A stretch of 64,000 nt of DNA from Adineta ricciae (taxonomy: Eukaryota; Rotifera; Eurotatoria; Adinetida; Adinetidae). The notes under the pieces are model-generated. The model had not been told where the DNA came from, searched no databases, and was given only the letters and a program-made list of their open reading frames with translations. The stretch's first letter is position 1; every line of letters starts with the position of its first letter. A program made the position numbers and the translations under genes. The DNA lies in assembly GCA_905250025.1 (NCBI GenBank), contig CAJNOJ010000245.1, positions 90,969-154,968 on the forward strand. The letters are read 5' to 3'. Of this stretch, positions 32,409-44,719 are shown piece after piece.

Positions 32409-35333
32409 TGCTTTGATAATAATAGATTCATTTGCTTACTGTTCTCTTTATATAATTAAGTCATAAAGATAAGATATATATGAATAAACTTACAGTAAAA
32501 GAATTCAATTGTGCTTCATTTTAGATCGTAAATCATCACACTAATGTTATAAAATCAGTCGAAGAGATTAGTAAAATAATGTAAAGACAAAAAAAAGCTT
32601 CTTTGAAAAAGAAAATAACTTCTTGTTTCAAGAACATTTCCCTTCAATAATACTTTCACAAGAACATAATTATATTCATTTGATTCTGTTGTATTGCATT
32701 ATAATCAGTAGTTTTACAAGTCAATTATTTCGATAAAAATAGACATTGTGTTTGATTCTGAATCAAAATATCGTTGTTCTCTACGATTTATAAAGTATTT
32801 GTTCAACATTATTGATCATTAATCATGTCAGAATAAAAATAGTATACAAATGTATCGATAGGAAACGAGCATAAAAACCCGGAAAGCGTAATGATATGCT
32901 TTTTGCAGGTAAATTATTTTAAATTCTGTTGTTTCGAGGGTAATAAGGCATAATATCTGTCATATTTGATTCAATACTCTACTCAATCTCTATAACGATT
33001 TCAAATGAAAAATCAATATCACTTTTTCGTATTATATTGGACAAATAAAAAGAAATCAAATCAGTTTGCCTAGTTTTGTCGTTTCGCTACACGTTCTGCA
33101 ATGTCAATTAACACGCTACAATAAATTCTAAAAATTAGCAGCACTTATTCTGAAAGAAATTCTAATAGGATCTTTTAAAAGTCGATTTTAATTGAAAATG
33201 TTTAATCAAGTGAATTTTTCTGTCAACTAATATCGTTTTTTGTTCCAAATGACTTGCCTTTGTCAATATTCAAATGAATTCAAATAAACTCGTTGATTAT
33301 CTATTATTCGATCATAGTGACAAAACAGTAACTTTACAGACACACTTCACACGTTTTGTTTATCACACATAAACAGTCCTTTATGAATCATTGTCGATGT
33401 TATTCATTTGTTTAAATGTTATGTTCGAATAAATTGATTCTCTGGAATAGATTTGAACATATTCAATCAAATCATGTTTAGGAATTTTTCGATCATAACA
33501 TTTCATACGAATGATTTGTTATATCATACATTTTAATCTGAAATTTGTCTCGAGTTTATCTCAAGATTCTTCAGATAAATGCATCCGTAAGAAAGAAAAT
33601 GAAAAAAGACCACTTCAGTACAAGTTCATAGTATATAGTATACCAGCATCTGAGAATGTTTTCATAATTCATTGATGCAAAATCTGATACGGCTAGTTGT
33701 ATTGGGTAAGATCTTTGTCTACAACGACAGTAACGAAATTTTTCTAAGATGAATAGAAAGATTTTGCAATTTGGAATGATTTCTAGTCATTTCCTATGTT
33801 TTATCACAATTGAGGTTGATGAAATCAAGTAATTGAAATAATAATTATGAAAATTCAATTTAAGATTCGAATTATAGTAAATGTTATTCTAAACCTGTTT
33901 ACAACAATCTAAAAGAATATCAGATGATTTGAAGATCTATCTTATCTATTGACAAGTTAGTCCTTCATCCTAAAACACATAAATAAATCAAAGAAAATAA
34001 ATAGTAATTCGAACACATATTCAAGGATGAAGAGATCTGCTAGAGAATCAGAAATATTTCAAAATCTACACATACATTAGCAACTTATTTTTTGAAAAAC
34101 ATTCGTACATTACACTTCTCATCAGTAAACTCAACGACCTTATCGATAATAATGAATGATTTCCACAGTGTATTGATTTTTTTTCTCTTTGAAAAAGTAG
34201 AACATACCATTTGAACACTTTCTTCTATTCTTATTTCAATAAGTCTTCCTCTTGATCATGACTTCAACGTTATTTATATGTTTAAATATAAATGAACATA
34301 ATTCTGCTTGATGAATTTGAATAATTCTCAATTAAACACGCTTAATAAGATTGAGAAGAGTTTCTTCCCGTAGAAAAGTTTAGATTAATAAATGATTGTC
34401 TGATAAAATATGCTCGAGAAAATGTTTTCATCCGTCTTTCTTCTCTCGAAGCCAAAAGAACTGATGGATCGTCATCGAGTCAAGAATGCTCTTTAAAAAA
34501 GACTAAAGAACATCTCATCTAACATAATTTATTTTCTTCGATCTATGCACGAATGAGCATCGTATGTGTTATTATATGTTTTCAGGTTCAATATTATGGA
34601 AAAAAAGAAAAGAATTTCTTCTTCTTTTGTTTATTAAATAATGTTGAAAGCGAATGTCAATGATATTCGAAAAAATGATGATTTGATCCGCTTTTCTAAT
34701 CTTATTAACGATCGATTCAAATAGAAAATCAATGAAATTTCAGTAGAAATGATGATTCTCGTCTGAGAAAGGAATGTTCGTTGGTCAAGTTGAACTTTCT
34801 CAACGACAAAGAGATCCATTTATTATGTGAAATATTCATTTCCCAGTTGACACGTCTGTTTATACTTCTACCTGTTGTTCTTTTCGTATTACTTTCGTTA
34901 TGAATGAAAATTAATCATCTATTCAATATCTGCATGTTGTTGATCATTCATTATTCATAAACATAAACTAATCAAAAAGAAAATCTCGAAGCAGTTTTGC
35001 TCGACTATGTTACATTACAGAACGAGTATGTTTTTGTATAGTTTGTTTTATGTCTTATATTATTAGCGTCGCGCGGCGCCATGACAGACAAATGTAGACA
35101 GACATTGAAGAAAAAAGAAGAAGAAGAGAAGAAAACGGACGCATCACGCACATACAAGCAATATAAAGAAGAAGATTGTGTGAACGAAGAAAGTGACGGC
35201 AATCATCCACACGTTCATCCATCCGATTTATCGATGTAACGAGACGAGTGAGTGCGCATTCGAACAAAATAGATGAGAAAAAAAAAAGAATAAGACAAAA
35301 AAAAAGGAAAAAAAACGAGGCAGCATTTCATTC
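32409..35333. other. 2.9 kb gene-free region upstream of the homeobox gene
   Basis: This is AT-rich sequence without supported ORFs or repeats. It lies upstream of the homeobox gene and downstream of calmodulin. In this compact genome such a long gap beside a developmental regulator is most simply read as its cis-regulatory region. Confidence 0.45.
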
Positions 35334-36128
<795 letters not shown>

Positions 36129-39100
36129 CTAGAAGAAAAGATTTCTTGATTAGTTTTTTCCCCTTTTATCCTTCGAATGTACTTCATCACTTTTTCTCTC
36201 TTATCGGACCGGAATAAACATACAATTAGAGTTTTTCAAGTGAACATTTTCTTTTTCTATTTTGTTTACTTCTTAAGTAGATGAAACTACAAGTGCATAA
36301 AGAATAATCTATCTTTTTCATCATATATAAAAATAAGTTAGCAAAGAAACTTTCAACTGAATCTGATTTCGATTTCCTATATTGATCTATCAATATAATC
36401 TGATAAACTATTTCCAATTTAGATCGATAGAAATGTGTATGTGTGTTCGTAAACATCGTCTTTCGTTTATCGATAAATCGTTAAACTGCATAGAAATGAT
36501 CCGAGAAAGATCTTATTCCCAATAGAATCGTTTATTGATGTTAATATGATGATAAATTCCTTCGGAAATAATTTTATTGTAAATTTCTCTGTACTAAAAT
36601 ATAATTATTTAATAGCATGAATGATTGTTTCTCTATTTCTCCTAAATGTGATGATTGGATCATTTTGTAAGTAGAAAAAATCGATAATTTCTGTCCTCGA
36701 GCGTTCGATAATAATGATAGTGGGAAAACAAAACCGAGGTACATCACTTGACTCATTATTTTCAAAACAGAATAACGATGTGATTGTTCTTTCAGCTTAA
36801 GTAAAAAACATAGCAACAATAATGATTGAATGAATGGTCGACAGTAAAAAACAATACTTTGCTCCTTTAATATCAAATCTATACAAAAAAAAAGATACAC
36901 CTTTAGTTTCTCTTTCAATGAAAATCTCGCCCATTTGACAATATTATACTCCGATCAGAGACATACTCGTATGTGTGTTATTTCTGAGGCCTTTCTCTCT
37001 CTCTGCACACACACACACACGTATAATCAATTAAGATGCGCACACCATCATTGCTGTAAAAGAAAGCGCGCGAGAAAATTTTTGAGCTTTTCTAACAGTG
37101 TGCTACTATCATTTGGCGTTCAGGAAATCGTCTTAGTGCCCTCTAACACGCGATGATATCGAAGGAAATGTGAAATATCATAAGTTTTTCTTCATGAAAT
37201 AATATTTCATATTTCTTCTTAATAATATTCTGAGAACAGTCGAGGGTAAAATATAATTTACTTATTGAAGTGTCAATTTATAAGTATTAAAAGTTTTTCT
37301 TCTTCAGAACCATTTTTATCTTGAATGGATCGTGTTCTTTTCTTATATCTGCCTTTTTATGATGATAAGAAAAACAAATGGTTATTACTTGAACAGATTC
37401 TGTTTGTAACTTATTGATTTCTTTATGTTTTCCGCCCAGAAATAAAACTAAGTGACGTATTTCACTGACGCAATACGATTTCTCTCTTTTGACAAGTAGT
37501 AAATATAAATCTACTCTACTGTCATGATCATTCCTCTCATAAAGTTAATAATATCATCAAAACCAAGTATATTTAGAATAGAAAAAACAAAGATTAATTT
37601 TCTCGACTAACATTCTACTTTAACGGAAACTTTTACAATGAATCTTCTAAACCTTCCAAGTGTTACAAAAACTCTTAGGTAAAATCAAAGAAAAACAATG
37701 TATTGGTTACAAGCTATTTTTCTTGCCATCATGCACAAAAAATACACTTCCGTTTTCTCGTGTTGTTTTTCATCATACTCACCATATTAATGTGATTGGA
37801 ATTGAATTTGTCCTAGAGTCCCACTTATGTATATGTATATATGAGTGTGTGTGTGTACGTTGCAATGTTAATCTGTGCACAGATTTTGTAGATAAAGAAT
37901 ATCTCTTTCTTGATCAACACCGGGATATTGTGTGAATTGAAGAGAACGTTGTTCAGTCGTGGGTAGGAGAGGAAATGTCTCTGTGTGTGTGTGTGTTAGT
38001 AAGAAAGAGCGGAATAGCCCGATTCAACACGGACGTAATGCACAACAGCACAAGGCGATAGTCGTAGTAGTAGAAGCAGCAACAACTTATCTTTCTTGTA
38101 GCACGACGCCGGCAAGAGTATTTTCTATGATGGTGACGGCAACAACGACGCTCGCTTGGTAGTTATATAAAACAGAGAGAAAAATATAGAATGAAAAAAA
38201 AGAAGAAAGAATAAGAGATTTTTTAAAAGAGAAAAAAAAGAAAAGTAGAACACGTTGTAATACCCAACTCAACGAAGAAAATTGATTTTCTCTGCCTTTT
38301 CTCTCCTTCCATATCTCGTTCTTTCTTTCGCTCTCGAATTAGTAAAGAGAAAGAGTATGTTCATTATTCTCTTCTTTTTTTTGCTTTTCTTTTCTCCTTT
38401 ATCTCGTAATACTACAACGACCAGAAGAATCTAATGTCGTTTTCAGCATGTAAGCAAGTACGAAGCGAGGCAGCGATGATTGTATCCCTCCTATTCTAGT
38501 TAGAAAAGACGAAAGAAGCAAACGAGAAATGCAAAGGATGCAACAAGGGACGTTGTCGTTGCATAAAAAATACATAAGATTATATGTGTGTGTGTGTGTC
38601 TTTCGTTCTTCTCATTTTTCTCTTTCTTTCTATTTGACAAAACATCGTTCTTCTTCTTTCTCTTTTCTTTCCTATTTGTTTCATCTTTGTCGTTGTGTCG
38701 ACAGAGAGATGCTTGTTACAGTACACAATGCCTTGACAACAACGTTCTGTGTCTGTGTATATATGTGTGTTCCGTTTCCCGGGAACGGCGCGCGCTTACC
38801 CTTCCTACTTTTTCACCCATACATTCAATCAATGACTATTCACGTGTTGTCTATGCATTTTCGACTGCCTTCATTATTCTCTTAACAGTTTGCATGTTCA
38901 AACATGATTATATCGTGTTTCAGAAGGAGAAAAAAAACTAGCGAAAGTAAAAAAATGAAAGTAAAGATGATAATTCATTCTTCACTCAAGAGACTCACTT
39001 ATTAAAATAGATGAACGAATGAACAAATAACAAAAGTAGTTTTCCTCAAAAACAGCGCACAACAAACACAGATGTTTACCGGAGGATAAAAAGAAAATGA

Positions 39101-40128
39101 AGAATGTGCTAATTACATCATCATGAATGTGTCGAATTGAACAAAATACACGAAGGAAAAAAACAGTCTGTCTGATTATATAGGAATGATTGACTTATTT
39201 TTCTCATTTATCAACAAGAATTCAATGGAAGGAGAAAAACATAGATAAATCGATTTCTCCAACGCAAAAAAAGAAGAAGAATCATCATTCTAACTACAGT
39301 TTTATTATACATTAAATCAAGCAATTGCACTCGTTTATTATGATATATATGTATGTATTCGACATCTTCAAGAATGATAAATGTTGCTAAATCCAACAAC
39401 TCTTTCTTGCAGAAAATCTCCCTTGATAGAAACGAAGAAAAAAGAATCTATCTGAGAAGATTCTCTTCTATTATAGAATTAGTCAAAAGCGATCTTTCCA
39501 ACAACAAAAAAAAACGAAGGAGAAATTGGTATATCGAACTAACTCTAACTGAGAGATAGTCTGTCTTTTTTTGTCTGTCGGCATCTTGGAATCAACCACC
39601 GATCAATTATAGATTTCCTGGTTAGCCCGAGCGTGTGCCCCCGGTTTTTTCTGCTTTTCTTGTTATTTGATAAAACGTTCATTCTTTTGCTTTTTTTCTC
39701 GGTCTCAAGAGTAATAAGACATCATTGTCGTTCCTCGGATCGCNCATACTTTTATATGAAATGCGAGAATCTGACGAGTTATTTTTATATGTGCGATTCA
39801 TTAGAAACCTACCAAAGAGTATATTATTTGTATATAAAATAGTGATATAAAGATTTGAAAAAGTTTGTTTCACATGTGACTGTTTTCACAGGGAATAATA
39901 ATCAACATTGCATTAAAAAACATTAACTTTGAGGGCAGCAGTTGATTATAAGATGCAATTGGAATATTGGACTATTTTTCAATGCACTTTTACAGATGGT
40001 TCTGATTCGCAAAATGATAAAAATAAGAATAGACTATGCGAAAGTTTTCAAAGATGCGTCTTTTCTATCAATATAAATGGCAAGGTGATGTGACATGAAG
40101 ACTTCAGTAATCGAGAAGAAAAGAGGAC
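36129..40128. other. Calmodulin 5' intron/upstream and chitinase upstream region, microsatellites
   Basis: No protein gene is supported. It holds the probable calmodulin 5' intron up to about 37.78 kb, (CA)n at 37006-37020, and (GT)n at about 37844-37856, 37982-37996 and 38585-38599. There are also long T/C- and A/G-rich tracts. An N sits at 39744. The ORFs here are low-complexity. Confidence 0.5.
39744..39744. other. Single N: possible assembly gap
   Basis: This unknown base lies in non-coding sequence about 385 bases before the chitinase. By analogy with 4240 and 29972 it may hide a gap, so linkage of the chitinase to the calmodulin side is not certain. Confidence 0.5.
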
Positions 40129-41698
40129 ATGATTGCCGCACCTATTATTGTAGCGTATTTTGCTGCATGGTCGATCTATTCTCGATCATACAATATTGTT
40201 GATATTCCTGGAGATAAAATTACACATATCAATTATGCTTTTGCTAACATTGGTTCTGATGGTGTATTGATCTTAGGTGATTCATGGGCTGATGTAGAAA
40301 AGGCTTTTCCAGGTGATACATGGGATCAACCATTACGTGGAAATTTCAATCAATTACTTAAACTTAAACAAAAATATACACATATTCGAACATTGATCTC
40401 CGTTGGTGGATGGGTAAGTTTACTTTTCTATTTGCTTTTCGTATTCAAGATCGGTTGTATAGACATGGTCTGGTAAATTTTCTGATGTTGCTTTGACAAC
40501 AGCGAGTCGCTCAAAATTTGCTCGATCGTGTGTAGAATTTGTGCAAAAATATGGCTTTGATGGAGTTGATCTCGATTGGGAATATCCCGTATCTGGTGGT
40601 CTCACAGGCAATATCGTTCGACCAGTTGACAAAGAAAACTACGTACTTTTACTCAAAGAAATTCGTCAACAACTTGACAGTGCTGGCACTCTTGATGGTA
40701 AGACATACTTATTAACTGTCGCAACAGGTGCTGGTACAGAACGTATCGCTGATATGGATTTACCTGGTATGGCAAATTATCTCGATTGGATCAACGTTAT
40801 GACCTATGACTTTCACGGTAATTTGCATTCTTTATTCTAGTCACTTCTATTGATTGTGTTGATTTACAGGTGGATGGGAAGCCAAGACTGGTCATAATGC
40901 TCCTTTATATAAAAACGATGCTGAAACAGCCACCGATGTATCTCCATCATTCATTAAATCACGATACAACTGTAATGCAGCTATTCAAGCCTATATTGCT
41001 GCTGGTGTATCTCGTTCCAAACTTATTATGGGTTTAGGTTTATACGGACGTGGTTGGCAAGGTAACTTTTTCTTTATTCTTCCTCACGGAATTTTAAGCT
41101 TGATTTTAAAGGAGTTACAAGTACAGCTCAAAATGGATTTTCTCAAGCAGCATCAAGTCAACTTCCCATGGGCACATGGGAAAATGGTATATTCGATTAT
41201 GATCATTTGAAGAAAAGCTATTTACCGACATACACACGCTACTGGGATGATGCATCCAAAGTCCCATTTTTATTTAATTCATCAACTGGTATTTGGATTA
41301 GTTACGATGATCTTGAATCTATTTCGATTAAAAATAATTACATCAAGCAACAACAATTAGGCGGTGCTATGTTCTGGGAGTTAAGTGGCGATCGTAATGC
41401 CGAACTTGTTGGTGCTACATTTGCAGCATTATTCAATGGACAAACACCAGCCCCAGTTACCTATCCATCAACTTCACCAGGAGCGTCAACCGCTGCCACA
41501 AATCCACCTGCTTCAACAACCAGTGGAGCAACTACACAAGCACCTAGCGGAGACGCTCTTCCATGGCAAGCTAACAAATCCTACAGCGTGGGAGAGCGAG
41601 TAACATTTGAAGGTAAAACTTATCGATGCCTTCAAGCACATACATCTTTACCCAGTTGGACACCTGCTGCTATTGCTGCACTTTGGCAGCTTATCTAA
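40129..41698 (+). CDS. GH18 chitinase with Thr/Pro/Ser linker and C-terminal chitin-binding module
   Basis: Four exons (40129-40413, 40463-40817, 40870-41061, 41112-41698) splice in frame to 472 residues; introns are 49-52 nt. The catalytic TIM barrel shows IIVAYFAAWSIYSRSY, ISVGGWTWSGKFSD, the active-site motif FDGVDLDWEYP (DxxDxDxE with the acid Glu), INVMTYDFHG and a late GGAMFWELSGD. A Thr/Pro/Ser/Ala linker (TSPGASTAATNPPAST) leads to a carbohydrate-binding module of CBM5/12 type (WQANKSYSVGERVTFEGKTY...SWTPAAIAALWQLI). That arrangement is typical of bacterial chitinases. The enzyme hydrolyses beta-1,4-GlcNAc polymers. No signal peptide is visible; the protein begins almost at the first barrel strand. 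The linked CBM suggests horizontal origin, and the introns show it is now a eukaryotic gene. Confidence 0.93.
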
Positions 41699-41804
41699 TT
41701 CCAACCGTTGTTCTTTTTCTTCATTGAAACAATACGCATTAACTTCGCAATAAAGTCAAACAGAAATGTGTTCTTATTTTACATATAAACTTCACATTAT
41801 ACAT

Positions 41805-41880
41805 TCACTCATTTATTTCGTTTTCTTCGCTTTCGACAAAAATAAATTCACATTTGTATAACACACAGAGAATATTAAGC
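41805..41880 (+). repeat. Short interspersed repeat, also at 51155-51235 and 53885-53960
   Basis: Three places share a segment with the core CGACAAAAATAAATTCACAT (A/T changes in the others) followed by an ACAC-rich tail. It precedes decayed kinesin or duplicated blocks, so it is probably a shared 3' flank of the duplicated unit. Confidence 0.5.
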
Positions 41881-41899
41881 TAATAGACATGTCAGTTAA

Positions 41900-42900
41900 A
41901 GGCGCATCTATCACAGCTCTGAGAGATGCTCATTTCAACGCGAACATATTGTCTGTCCGTGTCGATACAGGAATCAGAAATTGTGCACTCGAAAAACCAG
42001 TTTGTTGCCATTGATCAGATGATGTTTACCTTATCATCGTGCTGTCGTCCACCTTTACGAATCTGAATCTCGACGTTTTTCATTTCATTGATCTTTAGAG
42101 TTGACACAAAATCCTTCTCCTTTTTACGCATTGCTGTTTAAGTTTATTCAGTTTGATCTTCATTTTGTTTTCGAAATCAATGCTTGACACTACAATATAT
42201 TCCATCACTCATAACTTCGGTTAACATCATGAACTTACCTGAATTCAGTGTTCGACTGTTGTTGATTGTCAATGTCACGACGAACAGCATCAGCAGTTGG
42301 GTTGACACAGAGGGTCATTCGAATACGACCTTCACCATCAAAGTAACTTTTGAAAAACGATGTCAACTTCGATTCACGATATGGAACCATCTACAACAAA
42401 CACGTTTGAAGACCATGCATGAGGGAAAATCAACATCACCTTGCTAGTTCATTGTGATTGATTTTCTCGAAGAGTTTCAAAACAGTGTCGAAGAATCATC
42501 AGTGATGAATTGATGTTGCCTGCTTCTTTCACTCGCTCACTACCAGGGTGATGAACGAAATTAATTGTGTTGATGGCCAAATCATCTTTTGTCTAGAATC
42601 CAACAGATCATCCACAGAATGATATGAGTGAGTTCAATAGCTTACGAGTGACGTTGGTGAAATGTCATTTTCAAACTGTACAAGACGCATTGAAAGAACA
42701 CTGTGTGAACGACTTGACTCTGTGTTGAGTTGTGTATGTATCATGCGCCGTCGTCACAGACCCATATTCAACAACTCAATGGCTTCTTTCACACCTCTAA
42801 TGTACGGTCGACCACGATTATCTTCACGCAGTTGTTTCGACTGAGGTGCTCTATAATGAAATCGAAAAACAATAATTTCATCATTTCTTTGAAGCGGTCA
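41900..42900 (-). pseudogene. KIF23: KIF23/MKLP1-like kinesin fragment, copy K1
   Basis: Read on the minus strand, the left part (about 42140-41930) gives a coiled-coil piece NEMKNVEIQIRKGGRQHDDK with a downstream stop. The right part gives motor-domain pieces: [20 protein letters not shown] and [10 protein letters not shown] (about 42400-42300), a damaged switch region near 42470-42560, and RPYIRGVKEAIELLNMGL-like sequence near 42800. Compared with copy K2, about 26 bases are deleted within the LAGSER-to-GNI segment, and further stops occur. MKLP1 normally bundles midzone microtubules in cytokinesis. This copy cannot make a full protein. Confidence 0.7.
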
Positions 42901-42939
42901 CACTTGCTGAGGATATCGTCATCAAATAAATCGCAACAC

Positions 42940-42993
42940 TGGAACCTACGTTTGAACTTCCGGGCGGAACCGGTCGTGCCATAATAACCTGGG
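42940..42993. repeat. Short GC-rich CCTGGG-ended element (MITE-like), copy H
   Basis: A sudden GC-rich stretch (CTTCCGGGCGGAACCGGTCG) ends in AACCTGGG and interrupts KIF23 copy K1, where copy K2 continues with coding sequence. It shares the CCGG-rich body and CCTGGG terminus of the other elements. The left end is uncertain. Confidence 0.45.
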
Positions 42994-43079
42994 TTCGACT
43001 CACCTCACAGGATCGAAGAAATATTTCTATTCGAGTTCGAAGCTTTGATCCATTCTGACGAGATGTGCTTCTGTCGGTG

Positions 43080-43560
43080 ATCATCAATCGGATCTTTTGG
43101 TTGCCCTAGTTAAGAAGAAGCCTTTTCGCAAGATATACAAACGAGTATAAATCAGAATTATGAAGAAAACGATGATGACCAACTCTCATTGTAATACAGC
43201 AATCATCGGCAAATAGATCGCGTGATCCACACTGTTTTTTTTTCACTGCAGTACATGTTAATAGCAGAAGTCAAAAGAGTGTATACAATCGTCCGAAAGA
43301 GATAGAGATAAAAACAGAATGTACCTCGATTCGATGATGTACTATGATCTCATCGGTCTGATCAGTATGAATCATAGAATCCAGGCAACTGGTCATTCCA
43401 GACAAATGACGGTGAGTCATCTATACTCCATAGATGACCTATAAATTTTTTTAAATGAGTCATTCTCAAATTGAGAAGAAAACTAATTAACTTTTATTCG
43501 TTTTCGACATGCACAGACTGGATCAAAATCAACTCCAACAATGTTCACCCTCACCCGCCC
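43080..43560. repeat. Spacer of the duplicated unit, diverged copy 1
   Basis: This segment is similar to 55150-55560 and 61440-61880 (shared CAACTGGTCATTC, GAGTCATCTA and TCCATAG, then TCAAATTGAGAAGAAAAC). It links a KIF23 fragment on its left to a membrane-protein copy on its right in all three places. Non-coding. Confidence 0.65.
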
Positions 43561-43882
43561 ATGAGGTTTTTCTGATAACACGCCTATCGATGATCGAATC
43601 GCTCCAAAAATTCGACCTCATATCTACAAACAAACAAGAGACCTGTTAGTAGCTCAGCGAAGGCGATCGACTCACCGATGATATGCACCATCAGTCGTGG
43701 CAGCAGTTGAGACTAACATCTATGAACGAAAAAGATAATAGCATTGATAGAAGGTGGCAAAGTTTCTAAATTTGGACGGAACATCACTCTTTTTCAGTTG
43801 GATTGTGGCGGAATGACCTAAGGAAAAAAAAAATTTGTAGAAACAATCGAAATGGCTTTGGTCTATGTGGTTCGAATTTTAG

Positions 43883-44584
43883 AAAGAGGGTGGATCGCAA
43901 ATGGATGACCGCGACACTTGCGCTTTTAGTCATTTTATGCTTCATCGTTTTTTATCATCTAAGCGCGATTCCCGAAACGAATTTATGGGGTGGTGACCGT
44001 CAATTTCTACCAATATTGTACTCTATAGGAGCATTACTGGGCCAACTGCTAATAGCACTTATATATGGCGTTCCATATAGCGCTGTCGTTATCAGTGGTA
44101 TGGGATCATTGGTTTCTGTCATTCTGTGCTTCGCCAAACTTCCTGGGCTCTACGACTGGATTGAAAAATCTATTGGCTTCACCAGCATCTACTACGTCGA
44201 GATTCGGTATTCCACAACATCGCCTACACATGAAATTCATTAAAACAATTTTTTAGAATGTCACGGAGAACTTCAATTCAACAAAGATCGATTCCATCTC
44301 AGCAACCCGTCGAAGATGGATCCCATATCGGATTCCGACGGTTGCGGATCCCGTGTCGGATTTGTTGACCTGGGATAAAATATCTTTCCATGAACAGTAC
44401 TCTTATCACATGGAACAAAGTGAAACTTTTTACTGTTATTCTTGTGTGTTTTTGTCTGCTACTTTTGATTTTGGTCGTCATTTTTACGGAGTTGGCGTAC
44501 CAGCTGAAGTTTAACTGGACTGCAGCTTTTCTGAAAAATTCGATTCTATTTTTTTCATACACTGCGGTTCTTATAGCTATGTGA
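43883..44584 (+). pseudogene. Decayed multi-TM membrane-protein copy M1
   Basis: After a splice acceptor (TTTTAG at 43882) the frame reads a TM (MTATLALLVILCFIVFYHLS) and the family motif AIPETNLWGGDRQFLPILYS. TM-like GALLGQLLIALIYGVPYS follows, then GLYDWIEKSIGFTSIYYVEI. The frame is lost near 44220. A last TM segment (KLFTVILVCFCLLLLILVVI) resumes at about 44410-44480, beyond a GC-rich insertion. The copies M2, M3 and M5 share the layout. The family is not recognised; four or five TMs and small loops suggest a small membrane protein. This copy is broken, but its Trp in YDW is intact. Confidence 0.6.
44303..44374. repeat. MITE-like GC-rich element, copy F
   Basis: About 72 bases rich in GGATCCC, TCGGATTCCG and similar palindromic pieces end TTGTTGACCTGGG. 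It lies within the membrane-gene copy M1. The left end (AACCCGTCG) is imprecise. Confidence 0.55.
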
Positions 44585-44719
44585 TGAGCAGTCGAATATA
44601 GTTTGAAAAGAAAAAATAAAATAGATAAAAGCAACGAAACGGCTACCGTGGGGAACAGATTCTCCAAATTTCACTGCACACTTGAAGTACAAAACAGCTC
44701 AAATGATTGACTCCAAGAT

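Noticed and set aside
39633..39842. Plus-strand ORF across an N
   Set aside because: Phe/Leu-rich low-complexity translation crossing an unknown base. Not supported.
42985..43005. GGGTTCGACTC resembling a tRNA B box at the end of element H, hinting at a tRNA-derived SINE
   Set aside because: No A box at the right distance and no clover-leaf can be drawn. Other copies do not keep the motif, and the CCCAGG/CCTGGG termini fit a DNA-transposon-type MITE better.
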